From positions 124,001-188,000 of the forward strand of contig NZ_LBMD01000011.1 of NCBI RefSeq assembly GCF_001293645.1: 64,000 nt of DNA, written 5' to 3'. The notes below the pieces were generated by a model that saw only the letters and a list, made by a program, of their open reading frames with translations, was not told where the DNA came from and did not search any database. Position numbers and translations under genes: made by a program. This document shows, one piece after another, positions 50,405-59,392 of the stretch. Each line of letters opens with the position of its first letter. The stretch's first letter is position 1. This stretch comes from Bacillus sp. CHD6a (GTDB lineage Bacteria; Bacillota; Bacilli; Bacillales; Bacillaceae_I).

Positions 50405-50812
50405 ATGTCTGATAAATTCGAAATCGGAAGTGTATTAACTGGTAAAGTAACGGGTATTCAACCTTACGGAGCGTTCGTTGCGCTTGACGAAGAAACACAA
50501 GGTCTTGTTCATATTTCTGAAATTACGCACGGTTATGTGAAAGATGTAAACGAACATTTGAAAATGGGCGATGAGGTTCAAGTAAAGGTTCTTTCTGTTG
50601 ACGAAAAGTCTAACAAAATCAGTTTGTCTATCAAAGCTACTCAAGAAGCACCTGCTGAAGCTCCAGCAGCGGCACAAAGAAAGCCTAAGAAGCGTCAAGC
50701 AACTGTAGTGAAAAACCACACTGAAGAGGCTCCTGGCGGTTTCAACACACTTAAAGACAAATTAGAAGAGTGGATCGAGCAATCCAACCGTAACGACCTA
50801 ATCAAGAAGTAA
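50405..50812 (+). CDS. yugI: YugI, S1-domain general stress protein 13
   Basis: A 135-residue RNA-binding protein with one S1 domain at about residues 5-75 (GSVLTGKVTGIQPYGAFVALDE, GLVHISEIT, VKVLSVDEKSNKISLSIKA). A basic linker (QRKPKKRQATVVKN) and a helical end KDKLEEWIEQSNRNDLIKK follow. In B. subtilis it is ribosome-associated and stress-induced. The ATG at 50405 follows TAGGAGTG. Its own sigma-A promoter and terminator make it monocistronic. Confidence 0.92.
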   Translation: MSDKFEIGSVLTGKVTGIQPYGAFVALDEETQGLVHISEITHGYVKDVNEHLKMGDEVQVKVLSVDEKSNKISLSIKATQEAPAEAPAAAQRKPKKRQATVVKNHTEEAPGGFNTLKDKLEEWIEQSNRNDLIKK

Positions 50813-50828
50813 TTTTGATTAAGTTAGA

Positions 50829-50858
50829 AAGACATCCTGTGAGGGGTGTCTTTTTTTA
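50829..50858 (+). terminator. Terminator after yugI
   Basis: An AGACATCC/GGGTGTCT stem is followed by TTTTTTT. Confidence 0.85.
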
Positions 50859-50894
50859 ATGATGATTATATGTAGAAGTAATACGGTTGTTTTT

Positions 50895-51362
50895 CGTTCC
50901 ATGCGCTTTGCCTTGCGTGCGGGCGGTCCGCGAGCTCCTAAGGCTTCCTATTTCGGGGTCTCACCATTCCCTTCTTCCACGGTCGGCTACGCGCCTTCCA
51001 CTACAATCAACAATCAACTGACCGAGATAACTGAATAAGCATTACATATGGTCTACGTAAATTTCAGCTGTGGATTGGAGCCAATGGCGAAGACTCCAGC
51101 GGGGGAATAACGGTAGATTGAGACCCCACAACGAAGGAGGCCACTGAATACCTGAAAACGTAAAGTTTTTATTAATTCCTAGCTGGTGATTGGAGCAAAA
51201 GGCGAAGACTCCAGCAGTGCCCCCTAGGCAAGCGAAGCCTTTTGCGGAAATCAACAGCGGTAGCTAAAAAAATTCTAAAATCAATGACTTTTTCAGTGGC
51301 CTCAACGAATTATAGAGGCTCAAGCACCGTCCCGCGGAAAGCGAAGCCATTTGCGGAAAGGA
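50895..51362. repeat. Composite of diverged 128-bp elements, split by an insertion
   Basis: A decayed copy (about 50895-51012, ending CTACAATCAAC) is joined by a linker to a second copy starting GCTGTGGATTGGAGCC (51067), whose other half (GAGGCTCAAGCACCGTCCC to TTGCGGAAAGGA) resumes at 51314-51362. The arrangement and linker match 5142-5407, where the second copy is intact. The split is caused by the element at 51137-51303. Confidence 0.75.
51137..51303. mobile_element. 167-bp MITE-like insertion with 12-bp terminal inverted repeats
   Basis: GAGGCCACTGAA (51137-51148) and TTCAGTGGCCTC (51292-51303) are perfect inverted repeats. AACGAA flanks it on both sides (51130-51135 and 51304-51309; one extra G on the left), a probable target duplication. 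It carries a shortened 77-bp core of the palindromic element (51182-51258) between flanks like those of 31714-31986. It has no coding capacity, so mobility would need a transposase from elsewhere. Confidence 0.78.
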
Positions 51363-51414
51363 GTGAATAACCAAACAACTAAGAATTCTATCTAATTATC
51401 TCGCATACCGAATT

Positions 51415-51582
51415 ATCACAATAACCCATAAAAAAGTCACAATATCCACGAAAAAAGTTAGAATCAATCTCCGAAAAGTCACAATATCCACGAAAAAAGT
51501 TAGAATCAATCTCCAAAAAGTCACAATATCCACGAAAAAAGTCACAATCAACCTCCGAAAAGTTACAATACACTCCCATGTG
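51415..51582. repeat. Eight-unit 21-bp tandem array, two alternating unit types
   Basis: Units start at 51415, 51436, 51457, 51478, 51499, 51520, 51541 and 51562, with no deviation from 21 bp. One type reads GTCACAATATCCACGAAAAAA-like, the other GTTAGAATCAATCTCCGAAAA-like, alternating through the middle as a 42-bp pair. It lies just downstream of the yuzA terminator on the minus strand. Confidence 0.9.
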
Positions 51583-51602
51583 CTACAACTTTGATAAAAA
51601 AA

Positions 51603-51633
51603 TGAAACCGCCACTGCGAGGGAGGCGGTTTTT
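51603..51633. terminator. Terminator after yuzA
   Basis: An AAACCGCC/GGCGGTTT stem is followed by CATTTTTTT on the minus strand and TTTTT on the plus strand. Confidence 0.85.
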
Positions 51634-51641
51634 AAAGTTCC

Positions 51642-51875
51642 TTATCGAGTTGTTCTTGGTTCAACTTCGCTTTCATGTTGCTCAGATGGCACGAAAAGAA
51701 GTCCTAGGTTGATCAGTCCGGCAATTCCCACCAAACCGTATATGATTCGGGACAAGGCTGCGCTTTGGCCGCCAAAAATTGCTGCTACTAGATCGAATTG
51801 GAAGAATCCGATCAATCCCCAGTTAATAGCTCCGACAATAGTCAATACTAGTGCAATACGTTGAATAGTACTCAT
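51642..51875 (-). CDS. yuzA: YuzA, DUF378 membrane protein
   Basis: A 77-residue membrane protein with two hydrophobic hairpin segments (ALVLTIVGAINWGLIGFF and IYGLVGIAGLINLGLLF) and the DUF378 sequence GAINWGLIGFFQFDLVA. The ATG follows AAGGAGGG. It is placed between yugI and yugJ as in B. subtilis. Function unknown. Confidence 0.88.
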   Translation of the reverse strand: MSTIQRIALVLTIVGAINWGLIGFFQFDLVAAIFGGQSAALSRIIYGLVGIAGLINLGLLFVPSEQHESEVEPRTTR

Positions 51876-52058
51876 AACATACCCTCCTTGAGAATATAAG
51901 TGCTTTCCCTCATATAATTTGTAACTGAACGGAAATTATTCATTTATAATTTTTTTTTGTAGAAGCATGATAAAAGTAGGGATATGCAACCTTGAAGCTT
52001 ATTCGTTGCAACCAATGAAAAAATCATCCATAATCATGGCAAAAGGGAGGTAATAGTA

Positions 52059-53219
52059 ATGGATAATTTTACTTTTTATAATCCAACAAAGCTAATATTT
52101 GGAAAAGGACAACTTGAAACATTGCCACAAGAAATGGAGCCATACGGTAAGAATGTTCTCCTTGTTTATGGTGGAGGAAGCATTAAAAGAAGTGGGCTTT
52201 ACGATAATGTGATTAATACATTACATAAAGCAGGTGCAACAATAACGGAGCTTGCTGGTGTGGAACCTAATCCTAGATTATCCACAGTCAGAAAAGGTAT
52301 CGAGCTATGTAAAGAGAATCAAATTGATTTTCTTTTAGCAGTAGGTGGAGGCAGTGTAATCGATTGTACAAAAGCAATCGCCGCAGGTGCTAAGTACGAA
52401 GGCGATGTATGGGATATAGTACTTAGAAAACACATTGCTACAGAAGCTTTGCCATTTGGTACAGTATTGACTCTTGCTGCAACAGGATCTGAGATGAATG
52501 CAGGCTCTGTTATTACAAACTGGGAAACGAATGAGAAATACGGTTGGGGCAGTCCTGTGACGTTCCCTATGTTTTCTATTCTAGACCCAGTAAATACTTT
52601 TACGGTGCCAAAAGATCACACTGTCTATGGTATTGTTGACATGATGTCACATGTATTAGAACAGTATTTCCATCAGACGACCAATACACCACTGCAAGAT
52701 CGGATGTGTGAAGCGGTCCTAACTACCGTGATGGAAACGGCTCCCAAGCTTTTAGATGATCTGGAAAGCTATGAACATCGGGAAACAATACTGTACAATG
52801 GTACCATCGCGCTAAATGGTATGTTGCAGATGGGCTATCGTGGGGATTGGGCGACTCATGGCATTGAGCATGCTGTTTCTGCTATCTATGATATCCCGCA
52901 TGCAGGTGGATTGGCTATTCTGTTCCCAAATTGGATGGAGCATGTAATGGATGCAAATATTGGCCGATTTAAGCAGTTGGCTGTAAGAGTGTTTGGCGTG
53001 CAGGACAATGGCTCTGACAGGGAAATAGCTTTAGAAGGTATCCGCAGACTTCGTGAATTCTGGTCTAGCCTTGGAGCTCCTACAAGATTAGCCGATTATG
53101 ATATTGATGCTAAGAACATTGATAAAATGGCCGAGCATGTTATGTCACGAGGTGCAGTGGGAAATTTTAAATCACTTTCACATGAAGATGTCACTTCTAT
53201 CTTGAAAGCATCTCTATAA
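52059..53219 (+). CDS. yugJ: Iron-containing alcohol dehydrogenase (YugJ type)
   Basis: A 386-residue group III alcohol dehydrogenase, annotated in relatives as NADH-dependent butanol dehydrogenase. It shows NAD-binding [15 protein letters not shown] near residue 95, [13 protein letters not shown], and metal-binding residues Asp and His in [12 protein letters not shown] and [22 protein letters not shown]. It interconverts aldehydes and alcohols in the cytoplasm. The ATG follows GGGAGG. B. subtilis has two adjacent paralogues (yugJ, yugK); only one is present here. Confidence 0.9.
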   Translation: MDNFTFYNPTKLIFGKGQLETLPQEMEPYGKNVLLVYGGGSIKRSGLYDNVINTLHKAGATITELAGVEPNPRLSTVRKGIELCKENQIDFLLAVGGGSVIDCTKAIAAGAKYEGDVWDIVLRKHIATEALPFGTVLTLAATGSEMNAGSVITNWETNEKYGWGSPVTFPMFSILDPVNTFTVPKDHTVYGIVDMMSHVLEQYFHQTTNTPLQDRMCEAVLTTVMETAPKLLDDLESYEHRETILYNGTIALNGMLQMGYRGDWATHGIEHAVSAIYDIPHAGGLAILFPNWMEHVMDANIGRFKQLAVRVFGVQDNGSDREIALEGIRRLREFWSSLGAPTRLADYDIDAKNIDKMAEHVMSRGAVGNFKSLSHEDVTSILKASL

Positions 53220-53222
53220 AAT

Positions 53223-53262
53223 AAAACTGGCCAAACCTGATTCGGTTCGGCCAGTTTTTTTT
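53223..53262. terminator. Bidirectional terminator, yugJ / mrp operon
   Basis: AACTGGCC (53225-53232) pairs with GGCCAGTT (53249-53256), with AAAA before and TTTTTTTT after. It overlaps the mrpG stop. Confidence 0.9.
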
Positions 53263-53659
53263 ATGCTTCAGTATGGACTTTTTGTCTTTTTTCTATTTCT
53301 TTCTTCGGTTCATGTCGTGCTTTAGTCTTCAAATCATCCTTCACAGACTTTTCCCATAGTGGGACGTCTGTATAATAAGCCGCTCTTGAAATAAGATGAC
53401 CTGCCACAGGGGCTGTAATAAAGACAAATACTATTCCCAGTACTAAACGAGCACTAAAGTAATTATCTGCAAGCCAGAAATACAATAAGGCTGCAACCAG
53501 AATTAACAAGACACCGAGTGTGGCGCTTTTAGAGGCTGCGTGACTGCGAGTATAAACATCAGGTAGTCTGATTAGGCCAATGGTCGTTACTAAGCTTAGA
53601 AGAGAACCTAGCAGGACGACAACACCAATGAATATGCTAATTGTCTCTGTCATACTCAA
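53261..53659 (-). CDS. mrpG: Na+/H+ antiporter subunit MrpG
   Basis: A 132-residue MrpG with three transmembrane helices: FIGVVVLLGSLLSLVTTIGLIRLPDVYTRSHAASKSATLGV carries the family segment RLPDVYTRSHAASK, followed by further hydrophobic helices and a basic tail. It is the last gene of the seven-gene operon and starts within the end of mrpF (23 nt overlap). It is part of the hetero-oligomeric complex that exchanges cytoplasmic Na+ for external H+. Confidence 0.93.
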   Translation of the reverse strand: MSMTETISIFIGVVVLLGSLLSLVTTIGLIRLPDVYTRSHAASKSATLGVLLILVAALLYFWLADNYFSARLVLGIVFVFITAPVAGHLISRAAYYTDVPLWEKSVKDDLKTKARHEPKKEIEKRQKVHTEA

Positions 53660-53933
53660 TTATCTCTCCTTTTTGAAGAAATTTAGAAAACGCAACTGTT
53701 CCTACAAAAGCAATCACACCGATGAGAAGAATTACTTCTAAAAATGCATCAGTTTTCAACATGATGGACGTGATGGCAGTTATAGCGATAAGGTTGATAC
53801 CAATGGAATCTAATGCCATGACACGGTCCGGTACAGAAGGTCCTTTTATTACCCGATATACGAGGCCTAACGTTGCGATGGAAATGATAATTAAGCTGAT
53901 AGATAGCAATAGGTCCAATGTGCTTTCAATCAT
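53637..53933 (-). CDS. mrpF: Na+/H+ antiporter subunit MrpF
   Basis: A 98-residue MrpF with three transmembrane helices; the family segment IKGPSVPDRVMALDSIGINLIA contains the conserved D-R-x-x-A-x-D. B. subtilis MrpF also affects cholate and Na+ efflux. It is adjacent to the mrpE stop and overlaps mrpG. Confidence 0.94.
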   Translation of the reverse strand: MIESTLDLLLSISLIIISIATLGLVYRVIKGPSVPDRVMALDSIGINLIAITAITSIMLKTDAFLEVILLIGVIAFVGTVAFSKFLQKGEIIEYDRDN

Positions 53934-54410
53934 TTAACGGGTCACCTCCATGATAGCTTTTTCAAAGGTGTTTTTTATTTCTGCAATTGCTTGATCTGCA
54001 TCCGGAATATTCATGGCATGGATATAAAGAATCTTATTATCATCAGACACATCCATTACCAAAGTACCTGGAGTTAAGGTAATCAACAGGGAAAGTAACG
54101 TAATTTCCCAATCGCTTTTCAGCTCTGTCGGCATTGCAAAAATCCCGGGTTCAATTTTTAATTTAGGTCGCAGGATATCCCGTATTACTTGTACGTTTGC
54201 TAGAACAAGTTCTCTTAAAAAAAGGAAAAATAGTCGTCCGGCTGCAAGCACTCGTTCAAAATAAAACCTGCCGGGAAGAAATTTTCTCATTAAAAATAAG
54301 ATAACAAGCCCCCAAAAGTATCCAATGATGAAGTCGGGAAAGGTCCATTGATTTTTAAGAAACATCCAACTGAATGCAATTACTACATTTATCAAAATTT
54401 GAAAAGCCAT
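53934..54410 (-). CDS. mrpE: Na+/H+ antiporter subunit MrpE
   Basis: A 158-residue MrpE. Two N-terminal membrane segments lead into LVLANVQVIRDILRPKLKIEPGIFAMPTEL and a cytoplasmic domain with TLLSLLITLTPGTLVMDVSDD, both family signatures. It is required for full Mrp complex activity. The ATG at 54410 lies 6 nt after the mrpD stop. Confidence 0.94.
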   Translation of the reverse strand: MAFQILINVVIAFSWMFLKNQWTFPDFIIGYFWGLVILFLMRKFLPGRFYFERVLAAGRLFFLFLRELVLANVQVIRDILRPKLKIEPGIFAMPTELKSDWEITLLSLLITLTPGTLVMDVSDDNKILYIHAMNIPDADQAIAEIKNTFEKAIMEVTR

Positions 54411-54416
54411 GTGAAA

Positions 54417-55898
54417 CTACTCCTTTAAAACTGCTTGGATATAGATAGATGGATCCATCAATGTTTCTGCCGCCTCAAAAACGTATGGATAAACAAATTC
54501 TGCCCCAAGGCCAAGGAAAGCAGAGAGTGCAATTAAAATGACTGAAGGATAGACAAGGCCTTTGGTTGAACCTTTTTCTTCTTTTGAATCTAACACTTCT
54601 TCCCTAAAGAAACAGTTCATGAATATCTTCATAACGGAATACAATACCAGCAAACTACTGAAAAGCATGACTCCAACGAAAATATAATGTTCCTGTTCTA
54701 AACCGCCTTGAGCTAGTAGAATCTTCCCAACAAAACCACTTAGTGGAGGTATGCCGGCAAGTGCGAGGCATGCTGTGAAGAACATCCATCCTAACAGGGG
54801 ATGACGTTTTATTAATCCACCCATTTTTTTTATATTATCTGTTCCTGTAATCGTAAACATTGCTCCCGCTAGTAAGAACAAAGCACCTTTTATCACCATA
54901 TCGTGTACAAGGTAATAAATGCCACCTGCATAACCTGTTACCGTAGCGATGGAGATCCCATAAATGATTACCCCAACCGCTGTTACAATATTGTAAATAA
55001 GTATTTTCTTAACGTCCCAGTATGCTATTGCGCCGATTGCACCGATAAGAATGGTGATAATGGCTAATGCAGCAATAATCTGATGGGTAATTTGAGGCTC
55101 GTGGTAAAAAATCAACGTAAATATTCGATAGATGGAATATACCCCGACTTTTGTTAACAAAGCACCAAAGATTGCCGTTATGGCATATGGTGGTGCTTGA
55201 TAGGAGCCTGGTAGCCAAAAGTATAGTGGAAAGATGCCGCCTTTTAATCCGAATACGATTAAGAAAAGGATGGCCACTACTGTCACGATATCTGTTTGTC
55301 CTGACTGCGCAATTTTATCCGAAACATCTGCCATATTAAGTGTGCCGACTAATCCGTAAAGATATGCTAGTGCTATTACGAATAAGGCGGAAGAAATAAT
55401 GTTTACCAATAAATATTTGATAGACTCTCTAAGCTGTATGCGAGTTCCTCCTAATACTATTAACGCATAGGAAGACATGAGCATGACCTCAAAAAATACA
55501 AACAAGTTGAACAGGTCACCTGTAAGAAAAGCCCCCATCACACCTGTAATTAAAAACTGGGTAAAGGAATAGAAGAAAAAGTTTTCTCTATCCTTCCCGA
55601 TATTACGAAAGGAGAAGAGGACACATGTGAAACTTACAATCACGCCAGTTAGTACGAGAAGAGCGGCAAACATGTCCGCAACTAGCACGATACCAAAAGG
55701 TGGTTTCCAATTTCCTATTTCTAATGTTTGAATGCCATCAAGATATACAGTATGGACAAGCACCATCGCTGCAATCGTTGTAAATGTTAACGATATGACA
55801 CTGATCACTTTTTGGAGCTTAACGTTTTTAGGCATGAGCAATAATAGTGTTGCTGTTATTAAAGGGATCAGTATCGGTAATATAACTAAGTTATTCAT
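54417..55898 (-). CDS. mrpD: Na+/H+ antiporter subunit MrpD
   Basis: A 493-residue MrpD, homologous to the NuoM/NuoN proton-translocating subunits of complex I, with 14 membrane segments. Conserved glutamate in FFEVMLMSSY and lysines in GLKGGIFPLYFWLPG and YYLVHDMVIKGALF match the proton path. The ATG at 55898 (MNNLVILP) is chosen to match the known 493-residue length; the ATG at 55907 is nearly merged with the ribosome site. Confidence 0.95.
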   Translation of the reverse strand: MNNLVILPILIPLITATLLLLMPKNVKLQKVISVISLTFTTIAAMVLVHTVYLDGIQTLEIGNWKPPFGIVLVADMFAALLVLTGVIVSFTCVLFSFRNIGKDRENFFFYSFTQFLITGVMGAFLTGDLFNLFVFFEVMLMSSYALIVLGGTRIQLRESIKYLLVNIISSALFVIALAYLYGLVGTLNMADVSDKIAQSGQTDIVTVVAILFLIVFGLKGGIFPLYFWLPGSYQAPPYAITAIFGALLTKVGVYSIYRIFTLIFYHEPQITHQIIAALAIITILIGAIGAIAYWDVKKILIYNIVTAVGVIIYGISIATVTGYAGGIYYLVHDMVIKGALFLLAGAMFTITGTDNIKKMGGLIKRHPLLGWMFFTACLALAGIPPLSGFVGKILLAQGGLEQEHYIFVGVMLFSSLLVLYSVMKIFMNCFFREEVLDSKEEKGSTKGLVYPSVILIALSAFLGLGAEFVYPYVFEAAETLMDPSIYIQAVLKE

Positions 55899-56232
55899 GA
55901 TTTTCATTTCCCCTTAATTGATCCATATCATCGGTTTTTAGTTCCTGGTAAGCTCTATACGCAAGAACTAACAAGAAGGAAGTGACACCAAATGCAATAA
56001 CGATTGCCGTTAAAATTAAGGCTTGCGGCAACGGATCTGTATAAGCATCTGCTTCTTGGCCGAGTAAAGGTGCAGCCCCTCTTTTTAATCCCCCCATGGT
56101 CAATAACAACAAATGGGCTCCGTGGGATAATAGTGCTGTTCCAATAATAATTCTTAAAATACTTCGGGATAACATTAGGTATGTAGCGGTTGCAATTAAA
56201 ACACCCGCTACAATAGTCATAATAATCTCCAT
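55891..56232 (-). CDS. mrpC: Na+/H+ antiporter subunit MrpC
   Basis: A 113-residue MrpC, homologous to NuoK, with three transmembrane helices: LIATATYLMLSRSILRIIIGTALLSHGAHLLLL holds the family segment IIIGTALLSHGAHL. Its end overlaps mrpD by 8 nt, and its start overlaps mrpB by 1 nt. Confidence 0.95.
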   Translation of the reverse strand: MEIIMTIVAGVLIATATYLMLSRSILRIIIGTALLSHGAHLLLLTMGGLKRGAAPLLGQEADAYTDPLPQALILTAIVIAFGVTSFLLVLAYRAYQELKTDDMDQLRGNENHE

Positions 56233-56654
56233 TATTCATTCTCTCCTATCGTTTGAATAATGGTCATTGCCACACCCACTACTACTAAATAAACACCCAA
56301 ATCAAATGGTAAAGTAGAAGTTAATGCAGTTTTCCCTAGCAAAGGCAACTCTACATATCCAAAGGTATGTGTTAAAAAAGGTACATCAAAGAAAAGAGCA
56401 ATGACCCCTGTGATGATGGATATCATCAATCCTGCTGCTGCAATAGAAAGGTAGTTGAATGGGAGTGCATTTTGTACTGTTTTTTTATCAAAAGCAAGTA
56501 AAAGCAGCACGAGAGCAGCTGATGTCATCAACCCTCCAATAAATCCTCCGCCCGGAGTGTAATGTCCGGCAAAAAATAGATAGACAGAGAAGATTACGAT
56601 GATAAACGTTAAAAGGGTAGTAGTGGTTTGTAAAATCAAATCATTTACTTTCAC
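56232..56654 (-). CDS. mrpB: Na+/H+ antiporter subunit MrpB
   Basis: A 140-residue MrpB with four transmembrane helices. FAGHYTPGGGFIGGLMTSAAL is the family signature; LPFDLGVYLVVVGVAMTII closes the protein. It starts 14 nt inside mrpA and overlaps mrpC. Confidence 0.95.
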   Translation of the reverse strand: MKVNDLILQTTTTLLTFIIVIFSVYLFFAGHYTPGGGFIGGLMTSAALVLLLLAFDKKTVQNALPFNYLSIAAAGLMISIITGVIALFFDVPFLTHTFGYVELPLLGKTALTSTLPFDLGVYLVVVGVAMTIIQTIGENE

Positions 56655-59052
56655 CCTTTACTCCTCCCTTCTTATCTGTAAGTCTTAACTTTATCATGGC
56701 GTAAATACCAAATGCAGCTATCGTGAGTACTGCAATTTCAAATAAAGTATCAAAGCCACGGAAATCAACCAATATCACATTTACCATGTTCTTTCCGCCA
56801 GCCTCTTTATAGGAAGCGGCCTCAAAAAAACTAGAAATGGATTCAAACAGTTTGGAGCTATTAACGGAAAGACCGATAAAGATAACGACAAGACCAACAC
56901 CTAAAGAAATAATGAAATTTGTCACTTTAAAGCGAAGTCTGTCCATTTTCTTTGATAGCTCAGGAAGGTGATAAAAACATAATAAGAACAGTGCTACTGA
57001 AACTGTTTCGACAATTAACTGCGTTAATGCCAAATCAGGAGCTCTAAACAAAACGAAAAACAGGGATATGGAATAGCCCACTGCACCGAGCGCAATGATA
57101 GCCGCTAGTCTGGATTTCACAAAAAGTATGGTAACTGCTGAAATAACCATGACAAGAGCTAAAATCACTTCATAAATCCCAGCAGGTGCTACGTTGGATA
57201 GATTCACATTAAATGCATCCGTCGAAAATAGAAGAACTCCCAACAAGACAATCATGAATCCAAAAATCATCACAAGGTAGTCACGGATAAAACCGGTCAT
57301 GTGCGATTTCGTAAATGCAGAAGATCCCCTTTCTAATGCCACTAACCCACCGTCATACAATTTGTTAAGTGTAAGTCTCTGTGGAAACCATTCGTAGATT
57401 TTCCCCCACTTTGCAACGGTAAGGTAAAGAAGAACACCTACCAAAATGACTCCAATCGTCATAAACAGCTCAGTATTAAAGCCATGCCAATGATAAATTT
57501 TTACTTCCACCGATAACACATTTGATGGAAGGATGGAATATAATGCAGGTTCGATAACCCCTTTTAGCAACATAGGGAAGAAACCGAAGATAACAACTAA
57601 TGAAGCTAAGATAATTGGTGGTATAAGCATACCAATCGGTGCTTCATGTGGTTTTTTGTCCAGTTTTTCAGGTTGATATTTTCCAGTAAAAGTCTTAAAA
57701 ACTAAAATCATGCTATAGATAAATGTGAATACACTTGCAATCCAAGCAAGTACCGGAAAAATCATGCCGAGCGTTTCCATGTTCCAAGCACTGATTTCCG
57801 ATGCCTGCAACATGCCCGTAAAGAACATTTCTTTACTCAAGAACCCGTTGAAAGGTGGTAAACCAGCCATAGAGAATGCCCCAATTATAGCCAGGGTAAA
57901 AGTAATCGGCATTAGATTCATCAGACCGCCGAGCTTTCTAATATCCCTGGTGCCTGTTTCGTGGTCGACAATTCCCACAACCATGAACAGGCTTCCTTTA
58001 AAGGTTGCATGGTTAATTAGGTGGAACACCGCTGCAAGGGTTGCAATCGTATAAGCATTTTCTCCAATGTAGTCATAATATGCTGCTGCACTTCCTACTC
58101 CAAGCAACGACATAATCAACCCTAGCTGACTGACAGTAGAAAAAGCCAATATTGCTTTCAAATCCGTCTGTTTAACCGCTGAAAATGAACCCCAGAATAA
58201 TGTGGCTATACCAAATCCAGATACAAGCCAGAACCATTCTGGTGCTCCTGCAAAGACAGGACTCATACGTGCTACAAGATAAATACCTGCCTTAACCATG
58301 GTAGCAGAATGAAGATATGCACTGACAGGTGTTGGTGCTTCCATTGCGTCAGGTAACCAAATATGGAATGGAAATTGTGCTGACTTTGTGAAGGCACCAA
58401 GCAAGAACAAAAGAAGTGCCGGTACAAACAGTTCATGACTAGTAATTAGATCCACACTCGCGATGTTTTCTCGAATGCTGAACGAGCCAGTCATCAAGTA
58501 TAAGAGGATAATTCCTGCGAGCATTGCTAGTCCACCAAAAACGGTAATCAACATCGATTTCAGTGCACCATAGCGAGATTTCTCACGATGGTACCAGTAA
58601 CTGATCAGCAAGAAAGAGGAAATACTAGTCAACTCCCAGAAGGAATACATAACAAGTAGGTTGTCAGAGAGGACAACACCTAGCATCGCACCCATAAACA
58701 TGAGTAGATAAACATAAAATGTATTTAGCGCTTCTTTCTCTTTGGATAGATAATAGATGGAATATAAAACGACCATGGCGCCAATACCAGTGATTAACAG
58801 AGCAAAAAGCAAACCTAGCCCATCTAAATAAACAATAAAATCTATTCCAATAGAAGGAATCCATTTCATGGTGCTTGTGTACGTTTCCCCGTTCATGGTG
58901 GTGCTTAAGAATTGGAGAAAGTAAATGAACAAAACGAGTGGCAAGACTAAAACAAACCACCCTGTATGTATGCTTTTAAAGTACTTATGCGCAAAAGGCA
59001 CAAGAATCGCCAACAAAAAAGGCGATAGAATCACTAAATGAATCAGTGACAA
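56641..59052 (-). CDS. mrpA: Na+/H+ antiporter subunit MrpA
   Basis: An 803-residue MrpA, the largest subunit, homologous to NuoL at its N-terminus and NuoJ-like at its C-terminus, with about 21 membrane segments. Conserved are the glutamate in YSFWELTSISSFLLISYW, lysine and histidine in HSATMVKAGIYLVAR and FHLINHATFKGSLFM, and the C-terminal RAPDLALTQLIVETVS. It starts at TTG 59052 after GAGGAGG. First gene of mrpABCDEFG, which supports pH and Na+ homeostasis. A fully intact operon fits a salt- or alkali-tolerant bacillus. Confidence 0.96.
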   Translation of the reverse strand: MSLIHLVILSPFLLAILVPFAHKYFKSIHTGWFVLVLPLVLFIYFLQFLSTTMNGETYTSTMKWIPSIGIDFIVYLDGLGLLFALLITGIGAMVVLYSIYYLSKEKEALNTFYVYLLMFMGAMLGVVLSDNLLVMYSFWELTSISSFLLISYWYHREKSRYGALKSMLITVFGGLAMLAGIILLYLMTGSFSIRENIASVDLITSHELFVPALLLFLLGAFTKSAQFPFHIWLPDAMEAPTPVSAYLHSATMVKAGIYLVARMSPVFAGAPEWFWLVSGFGIATLFWGSFSAVKQTDLKAILAFSTVSQLGLIMSLLGVGSAAAYYDYIGENAYTIATLAAVFHLINHATFKGSLFMVVGIVDHETGTRDIRKLGGLMNLMPITFTLAIIGAFSMAGLPPFNGFLSKEMFFTGMLQASEISAWNMETLGMIFPVLAWIASVFTFIYSMILVFKTFTGKYQPEKLDKKPHEAPIGMLIPPIILASLVVIFGFFPMLLKGVIEPALYSILPSNVLSVEVKIYHWHGFNTELFMTIGVILVGVLLYLTVAKWGKIYEWFPQRLTLNKLYDGGLVALERGSSAFTKSHMTGFIRDYLVMIFGFMIVLLGVLLFSTDAFNVNLSNVAPAGIYEVILALVMVISAVTILFVKSRLAAIIALGAVGYSISLFFVLFRAPDLALTQLIVETVSVALFLLCFYHLPELSKKMDRLRFKVTNFIISLGVGLVVIFIGLSVNSSKLFESISSFFEAASYKEAGGKNMVNVILVDFRGFDTLFEIAVLTIAAFGIYAMIKLRLTDKKGGVKGESK

Positions 59053-59392
59053 GACACAAACCTCCTCTGTTTCTTCTATAAATAATAGTATTCCCTTCTA
59101 AACATAAGAAAACAACGCCAAGTACCATTTTTTTCTAAGGTTGTGTCACTTTAACGGTTTGGTACCTGCCTTGTTGCATGTAATAAGGAATAATTATTTT
59201 TAAAGAAAAATTACTAAATCAAATTATATACTAAATCATAACCGCTTGCATCCTTACTGTTTGTTAGTATGGACCGATTTTGTCCTGCATATTAAATATG
59301 ATAGAAACTAGTCAAAACGCCTTTAAAAAAAATTTTTTTCATTGCATAAAATGTCGATATTTAAGCCATCCTAGTCGTAGGTGGTGGTAGAT
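59053..59392. other. Intergenic region upstream of mrpA
   Basis: A 340-nt divergent gap between mrpA and the small membrane-protein gene. It should contain the mrp promoter on the minus strand, but I see no convincing -35/-10 pair. There are no 128-bp elements or tandem repeats in it. Confidence 0.5.

Noticed and set aside
51415-51582. Possible CRISPR or repeat protein (minus-strand frame with FFRGYCDF repeats)
   Set aside because: A continuous 21-bp period without spacers. The 7-residue repeat is a by-product of a period divisible by three; no ribosome site or export signal supports a protein.
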